A stretch of 42,375 nucleotides of DNA from Oscillospiraceae bacterium (GCA_017537045.1 JAFYLN010000124.1:1-42375); one strand, 5' to 3'. Positions 14,887 to 24,207 are shown, numbered from the stretch's first letter. Notes: generated from the letters alone by a model not told the origin. A program made the numbers and translations.

Positions 14887-16496
14887 CAGACTTTTTCCTC
14901 CTTGCCTCGAATTGTTATATTTGCAGTGTGACCGGTATTGGTAAATTCACTCTCCATGCTGGTTATGTAGCCAACAGTAAAATTACCCCAGGGGTTGATG
15001 CTTTTTGCTTTTTGCCCTGATCGCTGACCTTCCACCACAACCTCCTGTGTCAAAACATTCTTTAACGTGTTGTAGTTGTATAGCCGTGTTAAAACAGCTT
15101 CCACGTTCCCGGAATGCACAAGGGTGGCATCTTCGACACTGACTACATTGCCTTTTTCCGCTGCGGTTGCGTACTGATTTTCTATCTTTCTGACAGAAGT
15201 AGAGTGCAAGTATTTTTTGCCAGTTAAGGTAACCGCGCCGGAAGCCGATATCCGAACCCAGTTTTCGCCACTACTGACAATAGAACCGCCAGAAATAGAA
15301 TATTCATAGTGCGGATCCGCAAAAACATACAGCACATTAGACCCATTTATTTCTTCGTTTTCCAGTAGGTTCTCTGTTTCTGAACTCGCTGCAAATCTGT
15401 GGGAAAAGACCTGAACCGTCGCGGTTTGTGCCTCACGGCTTACCTTCGCACCGGAAAAAATGTTGTCACCAGTAAATTCAGCTTCAACATTTTCACTTAA
15501 AGGAACAAGTCTAATCGCACCGTTGCCTTGTGTTGTTACCACTGCTCCAATAGCAAAGGCAATCTGCTGCAATGCCTCTCTTTTAGTGCAAACAGGAAGA
15601 TATCCGGTAACCTTCTGTCCGGAGAATGGTTCCCAATCTGCAGCGAACCCTTCCAGTACTGCGCTGAGCAGAGTATCAATAGGATATCCATTGTAGATAC
15701 CTCCCAAAAACTCGTCCTCCAGACGTCCAATAGCGGATTGACAACGGAATGTATAAAACCGCTGATTTTCCCGACTGGAATCCGTGATGTACTGCAATGC
15801 GATCTGCACACCGTCACGGATCAAGCACATCTCCTGGTTTTTTTGCGGAATTAATGCTCTGTCTTTCTTTTCTAGAATTTCGATTGTCAGTGTGTCTGTA
15901 CTTAATTCGCACAACGAAGGGTCAATCTCATTTAGGAGGCTAACGCGTGTCAGTTCGTCCTGAAGGAACACAACTACCTGTCCGATCTGAATCTGTTGGA
16001 TTTTTGCAAACTGACTAGGCATATTGGTTTCCAGCAATTTTACTTCAATTCTGTCAAAGGCTTCAACAGCATTTGCTAAAATCCAACTTGGACCATCAGG
16101 ATTTGCCGCCACATTGGCAAGGACGTTATCGCCGTTATACCAGGTAACATTGATCTCGCTGCACCATTGATTCATCGAAGGCCAAAAAACGAAAGTGAAA
16201 CCGGTGGCCGTGTAAGGTTGCGGAAAAGAAATGTTAATAACAGGAGGCTCAGCAAACCGCCCGTCATCGCCTGTCCGCTCTTTGCTCCACCAACCTATAT
16301 TTTCAGGAGAGTTGCCAAAGAGAGCCCTAGAGCCGTCCAGCGACCAGCTAGACGGCTCTAATGTTGCGTAAGGCATGTCGGTTGCACCGGAAACAATTTG
16401 CTCCGCGGATGAAAAAGGTTGAGAAGCGGTTGCGGTCGCCCGAGCTTCATCCTGTGCACCGACAGGAGCATCAATGTACTTAACATTCAAACTCAT
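14886..16496 (-). CDS. Tail-tip/baseplate protein with discoidin-like N-terminus
   Basis: 536 residues. The first about 170 look like a galactose-binding/discoidin-type beta sandwich; the middle (about 180-400) has the alternating-strand pattern of phage tail-tip hub proteins, and the rest is beta-rich. Its position right after the distal-tail gene fits the tail-associated (Tal/hub) slot, which closes the tail tube and often carries a cell-wall enzyme; no catalytic motif is visible here. Overlaps its neighbours by one base. Confidence 0.65.
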   Translation of the reverse strand: MSLNVKYIDAPVGAQDEARATATASQPFSSAEQIVSGATDMPYATLEPSSWSLDGSRALFGNSPENIGWWSKERTGDDGRFAEPPVINISFPQPYTATGFTFVFWPSMNQWCSEINVTWYNGDNVLANVAANPDGPSWILANAVEAFDRIEVKLLETNMPSQFAKIQQIQIGQVVVFLQDELTRVSLLNEIDPSLCELSTDTLTIEILEKKDRALIPQKNQEMCLIRDGVQIALQYITDSSRENQRFYTFRCQSAIGRLEDEFLGGIYNGYPIDTLLSAVLEGFAADWEPFSGQKVTGYLPVCTKREALQQIAFAIGAVVTTQGNGAIRLVPLSENVEAEFTGDNIFSGAKVSREAQTATVQVFSHRFAASSETENLLENEEINGSNVLYVFADPHYEYSISGGSIVSSGENWVRISASGAVTLTGKKYLHSTSVRKIENQYATAAEKGNVVSVEDATLVHSGNVEAVLTRLYNYNTLKNVLTQEVVVEGQRSGQKAKSINPWGNFTVGYITSMESEFTNTGHTANITIRGKEEKV

Positions 16497-16888
16497 TAAA
16501 CCACCTCCGGACCCATTGCAATAAAGTTAACCGTCAGATCTCCCCAATGGTTTTTATCCTTCTGCATCAGCCACAAAGGTTGCTCGCCACTGGTGACATA
16601 CATCTCCTGTGTGAGTGTTTTTTGTCCGTATGGGAATACACATATATGGCTTTCTTTGCTCGGGTCAGAGATAGCAGCCCAAAACGCTTCCAATGCTGCA
16701 GCATCACCGTTTCGTTCCCTAACAGTCATCGTGTAATTGTAGAAAGTACCCACAATATCACGATACATCTGCCCGTTCTGCGTCCGGCCGGACTTGTCCG
16801 TATCCATCACGGAGAACTTTCTTGTTAAGAAGGTGACGGACACGTTATAAGCTACGTTATCCATCAAAAAAACTTGTATGTTTTCCAC
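16496..16888 (-). CDS. Distal-tail-type protein
   Basis: 130 residues, beta-rich, starting MENIQVFLMDNVAYNVSVTFLTR. It lies directly between the tape measure and the tail-tip gene, where siphophages encode the distal tail protein that joins tube and tip. The length is short for a full Dit, so it may be only the core domain. It resembles small tail proteins in related prophages, but I cannot name the family firmly. Confidence 0.6.
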   Translation of the reverse strand: MENIQVFLMDNVAYNVSVTFLTRKFSVMDTDKSGRTQNGQMYRDIVGTFYNYTMTVRERNGDAAALEAFWAAISDPSKESHICVFPYGQKTLTQEMYVTSGEQPLWLMQKDKNHWGDLTVNFIAMGPEVV

Positions 16889-19255
16889 TTAAAAAGTCGC
16901 CCCCTTTGCCAAAGATCCGCCTCTGCGACGGGTTTCAGTTTCAATTGCCGGTTTGAGAACTCTTGCCAGCTGGGCAAGATCGCCGGTGAAGTTAACCGTT
17001 ACAACCGTCTCCCCGCTTTCCTGCAGAGCCAACACTTCAGCCAAAGCCTGCTTGATGGTCTCCAAGGGTGCCTCGATGTTAGTGCCGTGCTTCTGATCAC
17101 CAAGCACTGCCATAAACTCCCGGTTTGGAGGAATTACCGCACCCTGGGCAAGCATTGGTATCTTGGGAAGGCTTATCAGCTTTGTGTCAATCTTAGGTAT
17201 AATCTGTTTGCCCGCAATTTTAAGGCCGTCAAACTGTATGTGGAACATATCATTAATCGCCTCAATCACTTTGTTTATGATTTTTATGATGCCATTTGCC
17301 ATATTTTTCACAAACCGAGTAATTGGATTGTCGCTCAAACTCCACGCGGCTTTTGAACCCGCAATTCCTGCAAATATCAAAGCAAGTCCTGCCCCGATAC
17401 CAACTCCGGATAGGCACAGCAAAACACCCAAAACAAGTGATGCTCCGGAAATAATAGAAAGTATTCCAGCAAATACTCCCTTTACTTTATCTTTAATGGA
17501 GCTCCAATTCAGTGCCGCAGTTGTTGCAAGACCAACCGCACCAGCTGCCATCAAGGCAATACCAAGCGGCAATCCCGCACCGGAAAAGGCAATAATGGCG
17601 CCGATTACTAATAGTGCCGAACTTAGTACTGCAACTACACCGCCAATTGGCCCCTTTAAGGCTTCCTTAATAGCATTCCAGTTCAATGCAATGGTTGTGA
17701 CGAGGAATGCAGCGCCAGCAACGATCAATCCAATGCCAAGTACCCAGTTCTGTGCAAAACAAGCAAAAATACCAATCACAATCAAAACCGCTCCTGCAAT
17801 TATGCCAACCGCTGCCCCCAAAGGAGATTTGAGAAAATCTTTGATGGCATTCCAGTTGACAGCAATTGTACCACCAAGGAATGTTGCGCCAGCTACAATA
17901 AAGCCAATGCCAAAGCCCCAATCCTGCGCACAACACAGCAAGATACCAAGCACAATAAGGAACGCGCCACCTATCGCAGCCACAGCTGCTACAACAGGAT
18001 CTTTCAGCGCCTCTTCAATCGCGTTCCAATTAAGAGCAACCTCAGAACCAAGCAAAGCCGCACCGCCAATAACCAGGCCAAGGCCCAAGCCCAAATGTGT
18101 AGGGCAAGCAAAGCAAATGATGATGCCAATCGCCAACGTTACCGCTCCGCCTATCAATGCTATGGCCTCAGCTGTGGATACAACATTGCTTTCTACACTT
18201 CCCCAACTCTCTTCGATAGATTTATACAACGCAAGTCCTCCAAGCACGATCATACCAAGGCCAATAGGAATATTTGCACCGGACAACGTTAGAATAATAC
18301 CCAACGCAAAAACAGCCGCCGATGTAAGCGATGCCATTTCGCTCAACTTACTGTTTATGTCAATATCTTCGGTTTTAAAATTTGCAGTGTCAGTACTCTC
18401 AGAAGAATCGTTGTTGCCCAAAACATTTAGTTCATCGAATCCGGCAAGATGTTTCTTCGCATCCTTTGCGGCCTTGCCCGCTTTTTCCGTCGCATTTGCC
18501 TGATCATTCAAAGCTTCCGCATTTTTCTTCATTTGATCAGCGCTTTTTCCTGCAAGAGATGCAAAAGCCCGGCCAAGAAGGAGGACTAACTTAGTAGCAA
18601 CCTCAACCGCTGTAGTCAAAATTGGAAGCAAAACCTCATAGATCGGTTGAATTGCCGTTAAGGCAGCACCTTTAAGCTTGCTCCACGCATCCGCAAATTT
18701 TTGGTTAGACTTTAATGCCTTTCCAAAGTATTGCGTAACAGATCTCAAGCCCTGGCTAATAACATTAAAGACCAAAGCACTGGCCATAATGCTTGTCAGT
18801 CGTTTACCAAATGCTCTTGCACCTTTGGTAGCTTTTTTATAGGCTCGCTCTTTCTCTTTTAATGCCTTACGTGCCGCTCTCGTTTCTGCAGCCTCTTCTT
18901 TTCGTGCAGCGCTTGTAACAACAGTAGCCAACCGAAATCTGGCAGATTCAAGTCTGTCATAAATTGCTGCCCGTTGTACGCCAAGCCGTTCCGCCCCCTT
19001 ATCATCGTTTTGGGAAACTGCAGCATTAAACTCTGCCGTCACAGAATCCAGTTGAGATTTTAGAGATTTTACTTTTGCGAAAGCCTGTTGAACAGAAACC
19101 GAGGCTCCGCCAGACAAGGCCTTTTTTATTTTACCGCCAAGATCTTCGACAGCAACGCCAACAGAAGACATTTCTTTTTTGATGGCTTCAAAGCCCTTTT
19201 CCATCCCATCCGTTCCTATTTTTGTGTCAATAATAACGGAACCATCTGTTTTCAT
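16889..19255 (-). CDS. Tail tape-measure protein with hydrophobic repeats
   Basis: 788 residues. The N-terminal about 250 are charged and coiled-coil; residues about 300-640 hold six degenerate copies of a 50-56-residue hydrophobic unit, several with IALNWNAIKEALK-like ends; a conserved C-terminal segment with VNFTGDLAQLARVLKP follows. The protein sets tail length and enters the host membrane at DNA ejection. At about 0.15 nm per residue it predicts a tail near 115-120 nm. It sits in the usual place after the chaperone genes. Confidence 0.9.
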   Translation of the reverse strand: MKTDGSVIIDTKIGTDGMEKGFEAIKKEMSSVGVAVEDLGGKIKKALSGGASVSVQQAFAKVKSLKSQLDSVTAEFNAAVSQNDDKGAERLGVQRAAIYDRLESARFRLATVVTSAARKEEAAETRAARKALKEKERAYKKATKGARAFGKRLTSIMASALVFNVISQGLRSVTQYFGKALKSNQKFADAWSKLKGAALTAIQPIYEVLLPILTTAVEVATKLVLLLGRAFASLAGKSADQMKKNAEALNDQANATEKAGKAAKDAKKHLAGFDELNVLGNNDSSESTDTANFKTEDIDINSKLSEMASLTSAAVFALGIILTLSGANIPIGLGMIVLGGLALYKSIEESWGSVESNVVSTAEAIALIGGAVTLAIGIIICFACPTHLGLGLGLVIGGAALLGSEVALNWNAIEEALKDPVVAAVAAIGGAFLIVLGILLCCAQDWGFGIGFIVAGATFLGGTIAVNWNAIKDFLKSPLGAAVGIIAGAVLIVIGIFACFAQNWVLGIGLIVAGAAFLVTTIALNWNAIKEALKGPIGGVVAVLSSALLVIGAIIAFSGAGLPLGIALMAAGAVGLATTAALNWSSIKDKVKGVFAGILSIISGASLVLGVLLCLSGVGIGAGLALIFAGIAGSKAAWSLSDNPITRFVKNMANGIIKIINKVIEAINDMFHIQFDGLKIAGKQIIPKIDTKLISLPKIPMLAQGAVIPPNREFMAVLGDQKHGTNIEAPLETIKQALAEVLALQESGETVVTVNFTGDLAQLARVLKPAIETETRRRGGSLAKGATF

Positions 19256-19267
19256 TTTCCCACCACC

Positions 19268-19816
19268 TTAAAGCCATTTGTTAAAGTATTCTTGCAGGGC
19301 AGCTTTTTCCGCGGTGTCCGGTGTTTGGAAGTCCACCTTTTGACGGTTATCCCGGTAATACTCCTGTTCCCATTTGTCCAGTTTCTTGCCTTTTGCCTTC
19401 TTAGATCGAATTCCAACCACTGTGGAAAGCTGCCCCTCGCCCACACCGTAAAAATACGACAGGAATGTCCACCAGTGCATATACTTTTCAGCGCGAATTT
19501 CTTTGCCGGCAACTTTATTCACATCCGCAATGATCATTGCGGAATCCTGCTGCCAGTCCATAAGCTTAGGACCGGGCTTATCATCTTGATTGTCATAGGC
19601 GATAAAGTCAGATAAATACCTTGCAGCATCTTCCTGGTAAGCATCGGGTATATCACCTTCATAAAACAAGCCAAGCGCAATCCTCCACCGTGCATATTCC
19701 GTTCTTGTATTATCATTCAAGTATTGGATTATCTCCAAAACATCCCGAAAATCCGTGTTGATCTGATACTCTACCCCGCCGATCGTCGCCGCTACCGGCA
19801 AGCCCCAGGCATTCAT
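19268..19816 (-). CDS. Tail assembly chaperone, Gp15 type
   Basis: 182 residues resembling the bacteriophage Gp15 family: an N-terminal VEYQINTDFRDVLEIIQYLND, a middle with WQQDSAMIIADVNKVAG and a C-terminal LDKWEQEYYRDNRQKVDF. In other phages the equivalent is made by frameshifting from the preceding gene; here it has its own ATG overlapping the upstream stop by four bases (ATGA) and no slippery heptamer is evident. It would assist wrapping of the tape measure. Confidence 0.8.
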   Translation of the reverse strand: MNAWGLPVAATIGGVEYQINTDFRDVLEIIQYLNDNTRTEYARWRIALGLFYEGDIPDAYQEDAARYLSDFIAYDNQDDKPGPKLMDWQQDSAMIIADVNKVAGKEIRAEKYMHWWTFLSYFYGVGEGQLSTVVGIRSKKAKGKKLDKWEQEYYRDNRQKVDFQTPDTAEKAALQEYFNKWL

Positions 19817-20283
19817 ACGCCAAGAGCCCGCCGCTGCTCACGATTCAGCTTTGCTTCCTTGACCTCAGCCTCCACGCAGTTCTTTGCGCCACCTTCCATA
19901 ATGGGGGCGAGCGCCTCCAGCAAGCTGTTGATAACCCGGTCGCCACTTGATGTAACCGCCATTAGGTTTACACCCTTCAAAATATTGTCAAAATTATTCT
20001 CTCCGCCGAAAATGCCATTAAGAATGGTTTTGATTCGCCGGTCAGTTTCCTCCATTACCTGCAGGGATGCAGCACCGGCTTTTGCCTGGGCTTCTACAGA
20101 ATCATCCTCTGCTACGATTGCATTTGCTTTGGTTGCCATTTCGGTTTCTACGGCCTTGATTTCATCCATTGCGTGCATATAACGAGCATACACGTTGGGG
20201 TCACTGGGGTTAAAAACAAGAGGGGCCCCGCCCTCTACAAACTGATAGCTTTTAATGCCAAGGTCAATATTTAACTTTTCCAT
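19813..20283 (-). CDS. Tail assembly chaperone, first gene
   Basis: 156 residues, mainly helical, starting MEKLNIDLGIKSYQF and ending NREQRRALGV. It lies between the major tail protein and the Gp15-type gene, where the G-type tail chaperone belongs. GGAGG precedes the ATG by five bases. It is separated from the major tail gene by a strong hairpin. Confidence 0.75.
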   Translation of the reverse strand: MEKLNIDLGIKSYQFVEGGAPLVFNPSDPNVYARYMHAMDEIKAVETEMATKANAIVAEDDSVEAQAKAGAASLQVMEETDRRIKTILNGIFGGENNFDNILKGVNLMAVTSSGDRVINSLLEALAPIMEGGAKNCVEAEVKEAKLNREQRRALGV

Positions 20284-20306
20284 ATTTTCCTCCTGTTGTT
20301 GTTTGA

Positions 20307-20340
20307 GAGTGCTGCTACCAATGTAGCAGCACTCCTTTTT
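20307..20340 (+). terminator. Hairpin between major tail and chaperone genes
   Basis: Eleven-base perfect arms (GAGTGCTGCTA / TAGCAGCACTC) with a six-base loop. The T-run (CCTTTTTTCC) follows on the plus strand, so as a terminator it points against the phage genes. On the phage message the same stem lies just after the major tail stop, where it may protect the 3' end or reduce downstream expression. Confidence 0.65.
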
Positions 20341-20344
20341 TCCT

Positions 20345-20845
20345 TTACGCCTCGCCGTTGGCAGTAAACTTTTTGGTCTTCAGATCAAAGGTTCCTTCAG
20401 TACGATTACCGGCATAGTTCACGGAGAAGGGCACCTGCACGCCAGTAGTGTCACCGCCGTAGCTGTTGGGAATAACATACACATCCTCACGAACAGCGCG
20501 GATAACCACGGGCTCTGCGCCATCCTCGCCGGGCTTCAGCAGGACTTCCACATAGGAGGTCTTACAAGCATCTCCGGACTTACGCAGCATAGCGATCTCC
20601 ATCATCTTCTCAGTGAGCGCATCGTCGTACTCATAATAGACAGGATCTGCATCGCTGGATGCCTCGTAGCCGTTGTGCTTAACGGAATTTTCACCCAGGA
20701 TGTTCTTGGCAGTTTCCACATCCGGGTTCAGCTCCACAGTAAACTCTTCCAGATCCTTGCCCAGGCGCACATACTCAGGTGCGGCATAGGTGGTATCAAA
20801 GGCAGAATCGATGTAGTGAGCTAAAAATTTTCTTTCAGCCTTCAT
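20345..20845 (-). CDS. Major tail tube protein
   Basis: 166 residues, beta-rich, with an acidic N-terminal half and the tail-tube-like middle EMMEIAMLRKSGDACKTSYV. It lies in the major-tail slot, just before the tail chaperones. It would form the hexameric rings of the tube. GGAG precedes the ATG. The codon use looks more regular than that of its neighbours, as expected of a highly expressed structural gene (impression, not measured). Confidence 0.8.
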   Translation of the reverse strand: MKAERKFLAHYIDSAFDTTYAAPEYVRLGKDLEEFTVELNPDVETAKNILGENSVKHNGYEASSDADPVYYEYDDALTEKMMEIAMLRKSGDACKTSYVEVLLKPGEDGAEPVVIRAVREDVYVIPNSYGGDTTGVQVPFSVNYAGNRTEGTFDLKTKKFTANGEA

Positions 20846-20849
20846 AGCT

Positions 20850-21293
20850 TTACTCCTTTACATATTTTTTGATAAAATTAACAGAAAGCTGGACCATATA
20901 AATGGCCGTGCCTTCCTCGTCCGCTCCATAAATAGAGCCATTCTGTGCCTGGATTCGCTCAGCGGCCGGCTCATCACCGAACCGGGGGGCAACGCCGAGA
21001 ACGCTCTGCTCCTGCACCCACTCCTGCAGATCCATTAACCAATCAGCATTCTGTGTGGATCCCTCATCGTCGTCGGTCGACTTTGCAAAAACATAGTACA
21101 GGCCAAAGTTGTATTGGTTCTCCACGGTGATGTTGCCAAGGATATCCTCATTCCGGGATACCTCAACAAGCCCGGAAGGTGCGATACTGCCACTTCCGGG
21201 TTCAGCGGGTACATAATCCACCTGTAGCGATTCCAAGCGGTCGTTGCCGGGAAATGTATCTAACCATTCCCGGATTTTTTTGAGTGCGGACAT
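20850..21293 (-). CDS. Tail-completion/minor capsid protein 3 type
   Basis: 147 residues resembling the phage Minor_capsid_3 type: N-terminal LKKIREWLDTFPGN, then beta strands (NQYNFGLYYVFAKST) and a C-terminal YMVQLSVNFIKKYVKE. This position normally holds the tail terminator that caps the tube at the neck. Four bases separate it from the major tail gene. Confidence 0.7.
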   Translation of the reverse strand: MSALKKIREWLDTFPGNDRLESLQVDYVPAEPGSGSIAPSGLVEVSRNEDILGNITVENQYNFGLYYVFAKSTDDDEGSTQNADWLMDLQEWVQEQSVLGVAPRFGDEPAAERIQAQNGSIYGADEEGTAIYMVQLSVNFIKKYVKE

Positions 21294-21298
21294 TGTCC

Positions 21299-21787
21299 TT
21301 ACCTCCTCTTCTTTAGGTAACGCTGTAGATCTGCTGCCATAGCTTTGCCTTCAGCGGCAGATAACGCCCTATCCCATCGAGGGCCTGCATTGGGATTCTT
21401 CGTCCGGTTGTACTCAAGATCCTTAGAAGTTTCCTTCAATACTGTACCCTCTTTATAGCGGAAACCAATGCCAGGGATCATTCTGGGACCCTTACCGGTT
21501 TTTGCATTGACCATTTTCTTGCCGTAAAACAAATACTTTGCATACGGTGTATTGGTAACGATATAGGGCTTGGAAATATCCGTCTGCGCTACCGTGACCT
21601 TATAGGTCATACCCGAAAGGAAGGGCATATACCGCTTAATGCGTCTCAGCACATTGGCGGTATGGAACTTCTGGGCATCTCCGCCCGGGTCCAGCCCTTT
21701 ATCTTTAATGATCTGATGCACAGGATTCATTTCCAGGTAACACACAGTGCCACCGGGCAGCCGGTATAGCTCTTCCTTTTTCCCCAT
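21299..21787 (-). CDS. Minor capsid protein 2 / head-tail joining type
   Basis: 162 residues with the recognisable middle PYAKYLFYGKKMVNAKTGKG (about 72-91), common in neck proteins of Firmicutes siphophages (Minor_capsid_2-like), and a C-terminal PRWDRALSAAEGKAMAADL. It would help join head and tail. It shares one base with the upstream gene. Confidence 0.75.
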   Translation of the reverse strand: MGKKEELYRLPGGTVCYLEMNPVHQIIKDKGLDPGGDAQKFHTANVLRRIKRYMPFLSGMTYKVTVAQTDISKPYIVTNTPYAKYLFYGKKMVNAKTGKGPRMIPGIGFRYKEGTVLKETSKDLEYNRTKNPNAGPRWDRALSAAEGKAMAADLQRYLKKRR

Positions 21788-22158
21788 TAGCCACCAGCCT
21801 CCGTATGCACCAGCTGACCGTTCCAGTACTTCGGGTCAACATAATCGACCACAACCAGGCCGTTTACCTTCGTAGGGATAAAGGCCGCCCACTCCTCTCT
21901 CGTGGTGACCTCCGGGCCCTCACCGAGCAGCACCTTGTCACCAACAAAGGCTGCCTGCGTGGGGCCCGGGATCACAAGGAGGAAAGAATTGGCTTCCTTG
22001 CTGCCGGTCTTGTCCACAGATTGGGTCTTCTTGAAGTCCAAAAAGGCCTTGGGGTACACCGTCCGGGTGTACTCTTCGCCCTCTTTGCGATAGACCGTCA
22101 CCGCCTGTCTGCAAAGCAGGTCATAGTTGATCGGGTTTGCCTTTTTCAAAAACAACAC
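21787..22158 (-). CDS. Minor capsid protein 1 / head closure type
   Basis: About 123 residues, resembling Minor_capsid_1: KKANPINYDLLCRQAVTVYRK near the start, a middle SFLLVIPG segment and a C-terminal VDYVDPKYWNGQLVHTE. The start is chosen as GTG at 22158 because GGGGGTG lies five bases before it and the previous gene ends at 22163; an ATG at 22200 in the same frame would add 14 residues but overlap that gene by 38 bases. Confidence 0.7.
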   Translation of the reverse strand: MLFLKKANPINYDLLCRQAVTVYRKEGEEYTRTVYPKAFLDFKKTQSVDKTGSKEANSFLLVIPGPTQAAFVGDKVLLGEGPEVTTREEWAAFIPTKVNGLVVVDYVDPKYWNGQLVHTEAGG

Positions 22159-22162
22159 GCGA

Positions 22163-22510
22163 TCACCCCCGGTAAATGTCCAGGTATCTGCGTGCCGCAT
22201 CGTACAGCTCCCTGGCCTGCCCCTTGGGGCTTAGATCCAGGGAAGACACGCCGCCATAACTAACGGACACAGACCCAATAGACGCAGATGTCACCGCCCC
22301 AGCACCGCTCTGTGCGGCGGAAATAGCTGCAATGACTTCTGCTATAGCACAAACCGCCATAGCCTCAGCGTTTTCTTCCGGGGCTATGACGGTATAAATG
22401 CGCTTGTAGCGATTCAGCTGTTCCTGCGCCCTCACAGACAGGGCAGGCCACTCCTGATCGGTGATGGAGCTGCCGAGGTAGTTGTTCTGATAGAAATCAT
22501 AAGGAACCAT
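22163..22510 (-). CDS. Head-tail connector
   Basis: 115 residues: an N-terminal YDFYQNNYLGSSITDQEWPALSV pattern, a helix with AMAVCAIAEVIAAI and a Ser/Gly-rich loop before a final amphipathic helix. This is the shape of gp6/gp15-type adaptor proteins that sit below the portal, and its place right after the major capsid gene agrees. Confidence 0.75.
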   Translation of the reverse strand: MVPYDFYQNNYLGSSITDQEWPALSVRAQEQLNRYKRIYTVIAPEENAEAMAVCAIAEVIAAISAAQSGAGAVTSASIGSVSVSYGGVSSLDLSPKGQARELYDAARRYLDIYRG

Positions 22511-22532
22511 ACGGTCGCTCCCTCCTTACAGA

Positions 22533-23489
22533 TTAGCCCGCTGCAGCGCCGATAGCAATGTCCTTCAGGACAGCGGCCTTCAAGGTGTTCTTCAGCACAA
22601 CACCTGCAACCAGTTCGACTTCGCCGGTCTTCACAGCGCCGGGCGCGGACAGGTCAGGCATATAGGAGCTGATCACACCGGTGCCGGTGGGAGAAATACC
22701 GTGGAAACCATCCAGGGACAGGGAAACAGCGTAAATAGCGGTCTTGCCATCGGTGGTCTCAACCACATCCTTAGAGCTGGTACCATCGTAGTACTTGCCC
22801 AGGTCGATCATCGGAACACCTGCATAGGTTTCCACCACTCTGCCGAAATCGTCCTTGGTGCGCTCGTAGTAACCGGCACGGCGAGCGATGGAGCGCAACT
22901 TGATCAGCATTGCACCGTTCATCAGCAGCATAGAGGGGGTGCCGTCAACGGCGCTGACCAGTGCATCCATCTCATCCAGGAATGCGTTGTAGTTCTCGTC
23001 CAGCTCGTTGGAGGTAGTCAGAGCCACCTGGCTGGTGATTTCGTTCTCGGTCTTGGTCAACAGCTTCTTCAGGCCGTCAAAGCTGCCCTTTGCGGTATCG
23101 CCGTTGATAACCAGGTTGTGGAAATAGTTGGCGGTTGCCTTGATCTTCTGCTCTGCCTGGAATGCAACCTCATCAGCTGCACCGGAGGTGTTCTGCAGAA
23201 CACGGTCCACCTGGAATGCGCCGCCCATAATGACAGCGTTGGTGGTCTTCTTTTCCTTCTTTGCCTCGCCGGGAGTGTACTCGCTGTTGATAGTACGCAC
23301 CGCAGCGGTGGAGGGAGTCTTCAACTGAATGTAGCCGTATGCCAGGGTAGAACCACCGGTGCCGGGGGAAATGCAGTTATCAAACACCATCTTGTCCAGC
23401 AGCAGGGAGCTGCGACGGAACATATCGATCACGGACTGATCGACCTTGTCGGCCATGCCGACCTTTGCTTCTGCCAAAGTAATTGCCAT
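22533..23489 (-). CDS. Major capsid protein (HK97-type)
   Basis: 318 residues. N-terminal arm MAITLAEAKVG, a long helix region, the segment DEMDALVSAVDGTPSMLLMNG typical of the P-domain spine helix and following strand in HK97-fold coats, and a C-terminal beta-rich part. It follows the scaffold gene and precedes the connectors, the normal order. GGAAG lies nine bases before the ATG. No protease gene is visible, so processing may not occur. Confidence 0.88.
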   Translation of the reverse strand: MAITLAEAKVGMADKVDQSVIDMFRRSSLLLDKMVFDNCISPGTGGSTLAYGYIQLKTPSTAAVRTINSEYTPGEAKKEKKTTNAVIMGGAFQVDRVLQNTSGAADEVAFQAEQKIKATANYFHNLVINGDTAKGSFDGLKKLLTKTENEITSQVALTTSNELDENYNAFLDEMDALVSAVDGTPSMLLMNGAMLIKLRSIARRAGYYERTKDDFGRVVETYAGVPMIDLGKYYDGTSSKDVVETTDGKTAIYAVSLSLDGFHGISPTGTGVISSYMPDLSAPGAVKTGEVELVAGVVLKNTLKAAVLKDIAIGAAAG

Positions 23490-23513
23490 AGTTTGTTACT
23501 TCCTTTCAAAAAA

Positions 23514-24062
23514 TTATTTGGAAAATTTCTCGCGGAGCGCATCGGCAAGAGAGCCGGTGGGCGCTGCAGGCGGATTGCCTGTACCCGCACCCGCGGAGTA
23601 CGGGGGAGCTTTCTGTGCCTCTTCAAAGAGGTAGCCGCTTTCCTTCTTCAAGGCCTCCAGTGCGGCATTGATGGCTTTCTGCTGATCTTCGCTTCCTCTC
23701 AAGGTATCCACATCCAGCAGAGCAGTGATTGCTTTGGCATTCTTGCCCTTGGCTGCTACGATGGCACTGTCCAGAACACCCTGGAACTTGATGCTGTCCA
23801 GTTCCTTCTGGTGATCAGCAACAGCAGTGTCGTGGGCTTCCTTCCACTGCTGGGCGGTCTTACCGTCCACCGTGCTGTCGCCCTGCTGCGCCTTCAGCGT
23901 GTCGCGCTCTTCCTTGATGTCCTCATAGTCGGAATAGGGCTTCACAGCGTCGGTCTTTGCCTTTTCGATGTCTCTGCCGTTCTCCGCCATAATGGCATCG
24001 ATCACTTCCTTAGGAAGAGCCTCCTCGCCTACTTTGAGATTCTGCAAAAATTCGCGTTTCAT
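23514..24062 (-). CDS. Scaffold protein, GP20 type
   Basis: 182 residues. Helical and acidic, with KREFLQNLKVGEEALPKEVIDAIMAENGRDIE at the start (given as its span, residues 2-33), a coiled-coil centre and a disordered Pro/Gly tail (PPYSAGAGTGNPPAAP) before LADALREKFSK. This is the pattern of phage minor structural protein GP20/scaffold, which directs coat assembly and leaves the shell. The start at 24062 is set by GGAG seven bases upstream; an in-frame start at 24185 has no ribosome site. Confidence 0.82.
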   Translation of the reverse strand: MKREFLQNLKVGEEALPKEVIDAIMAENGRDIEKAKTDAVKPYSDYEDIKEERDTLKAQQGDSTVDGKTAQQWKEAHDTAVADHQKELDSIKFQGVLDSAIVAAKGKNAKAITALLDVDTLRGSEDQQKAINAALEALKKESGYLFEEAQKAPPYSAGAGTGNPPAAPTGSLADALREKFSK

Positions 24063-24207
24063 AGGGGTCTCCTTTCTCCGATATGCTTTGATCACGGAGG
24101 TTGCATCTCCTTCGGCTGGTGTTTTTACGCCCACCACGGCAAAAATTAGGTATGAAAAAAGCAGGTGTTCTAAAGTGTAGAACATCTGCTCAAATCAACA
24201 AAATATG

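Noticed and set aside
17163..18503. 446-codon rightward open frame opposite the tape-measure gene
   Set aside because: Proline/alanine-rich mirror of a hydrophobic repeat region; the minus-strand gene fits the phage order.
19813..19816. Programmed frameshift between the tail chaperone genes
   Set aside because: The junction is a simple ATGA overlap without a slippery heptamer; the second gene has its own start.
22701..24149. 482-codon rightward open frame across the capsid and scaffold genes
   Set aside because: It spans two well-supported minus-strand genes and their gap and has no recognisable domain.
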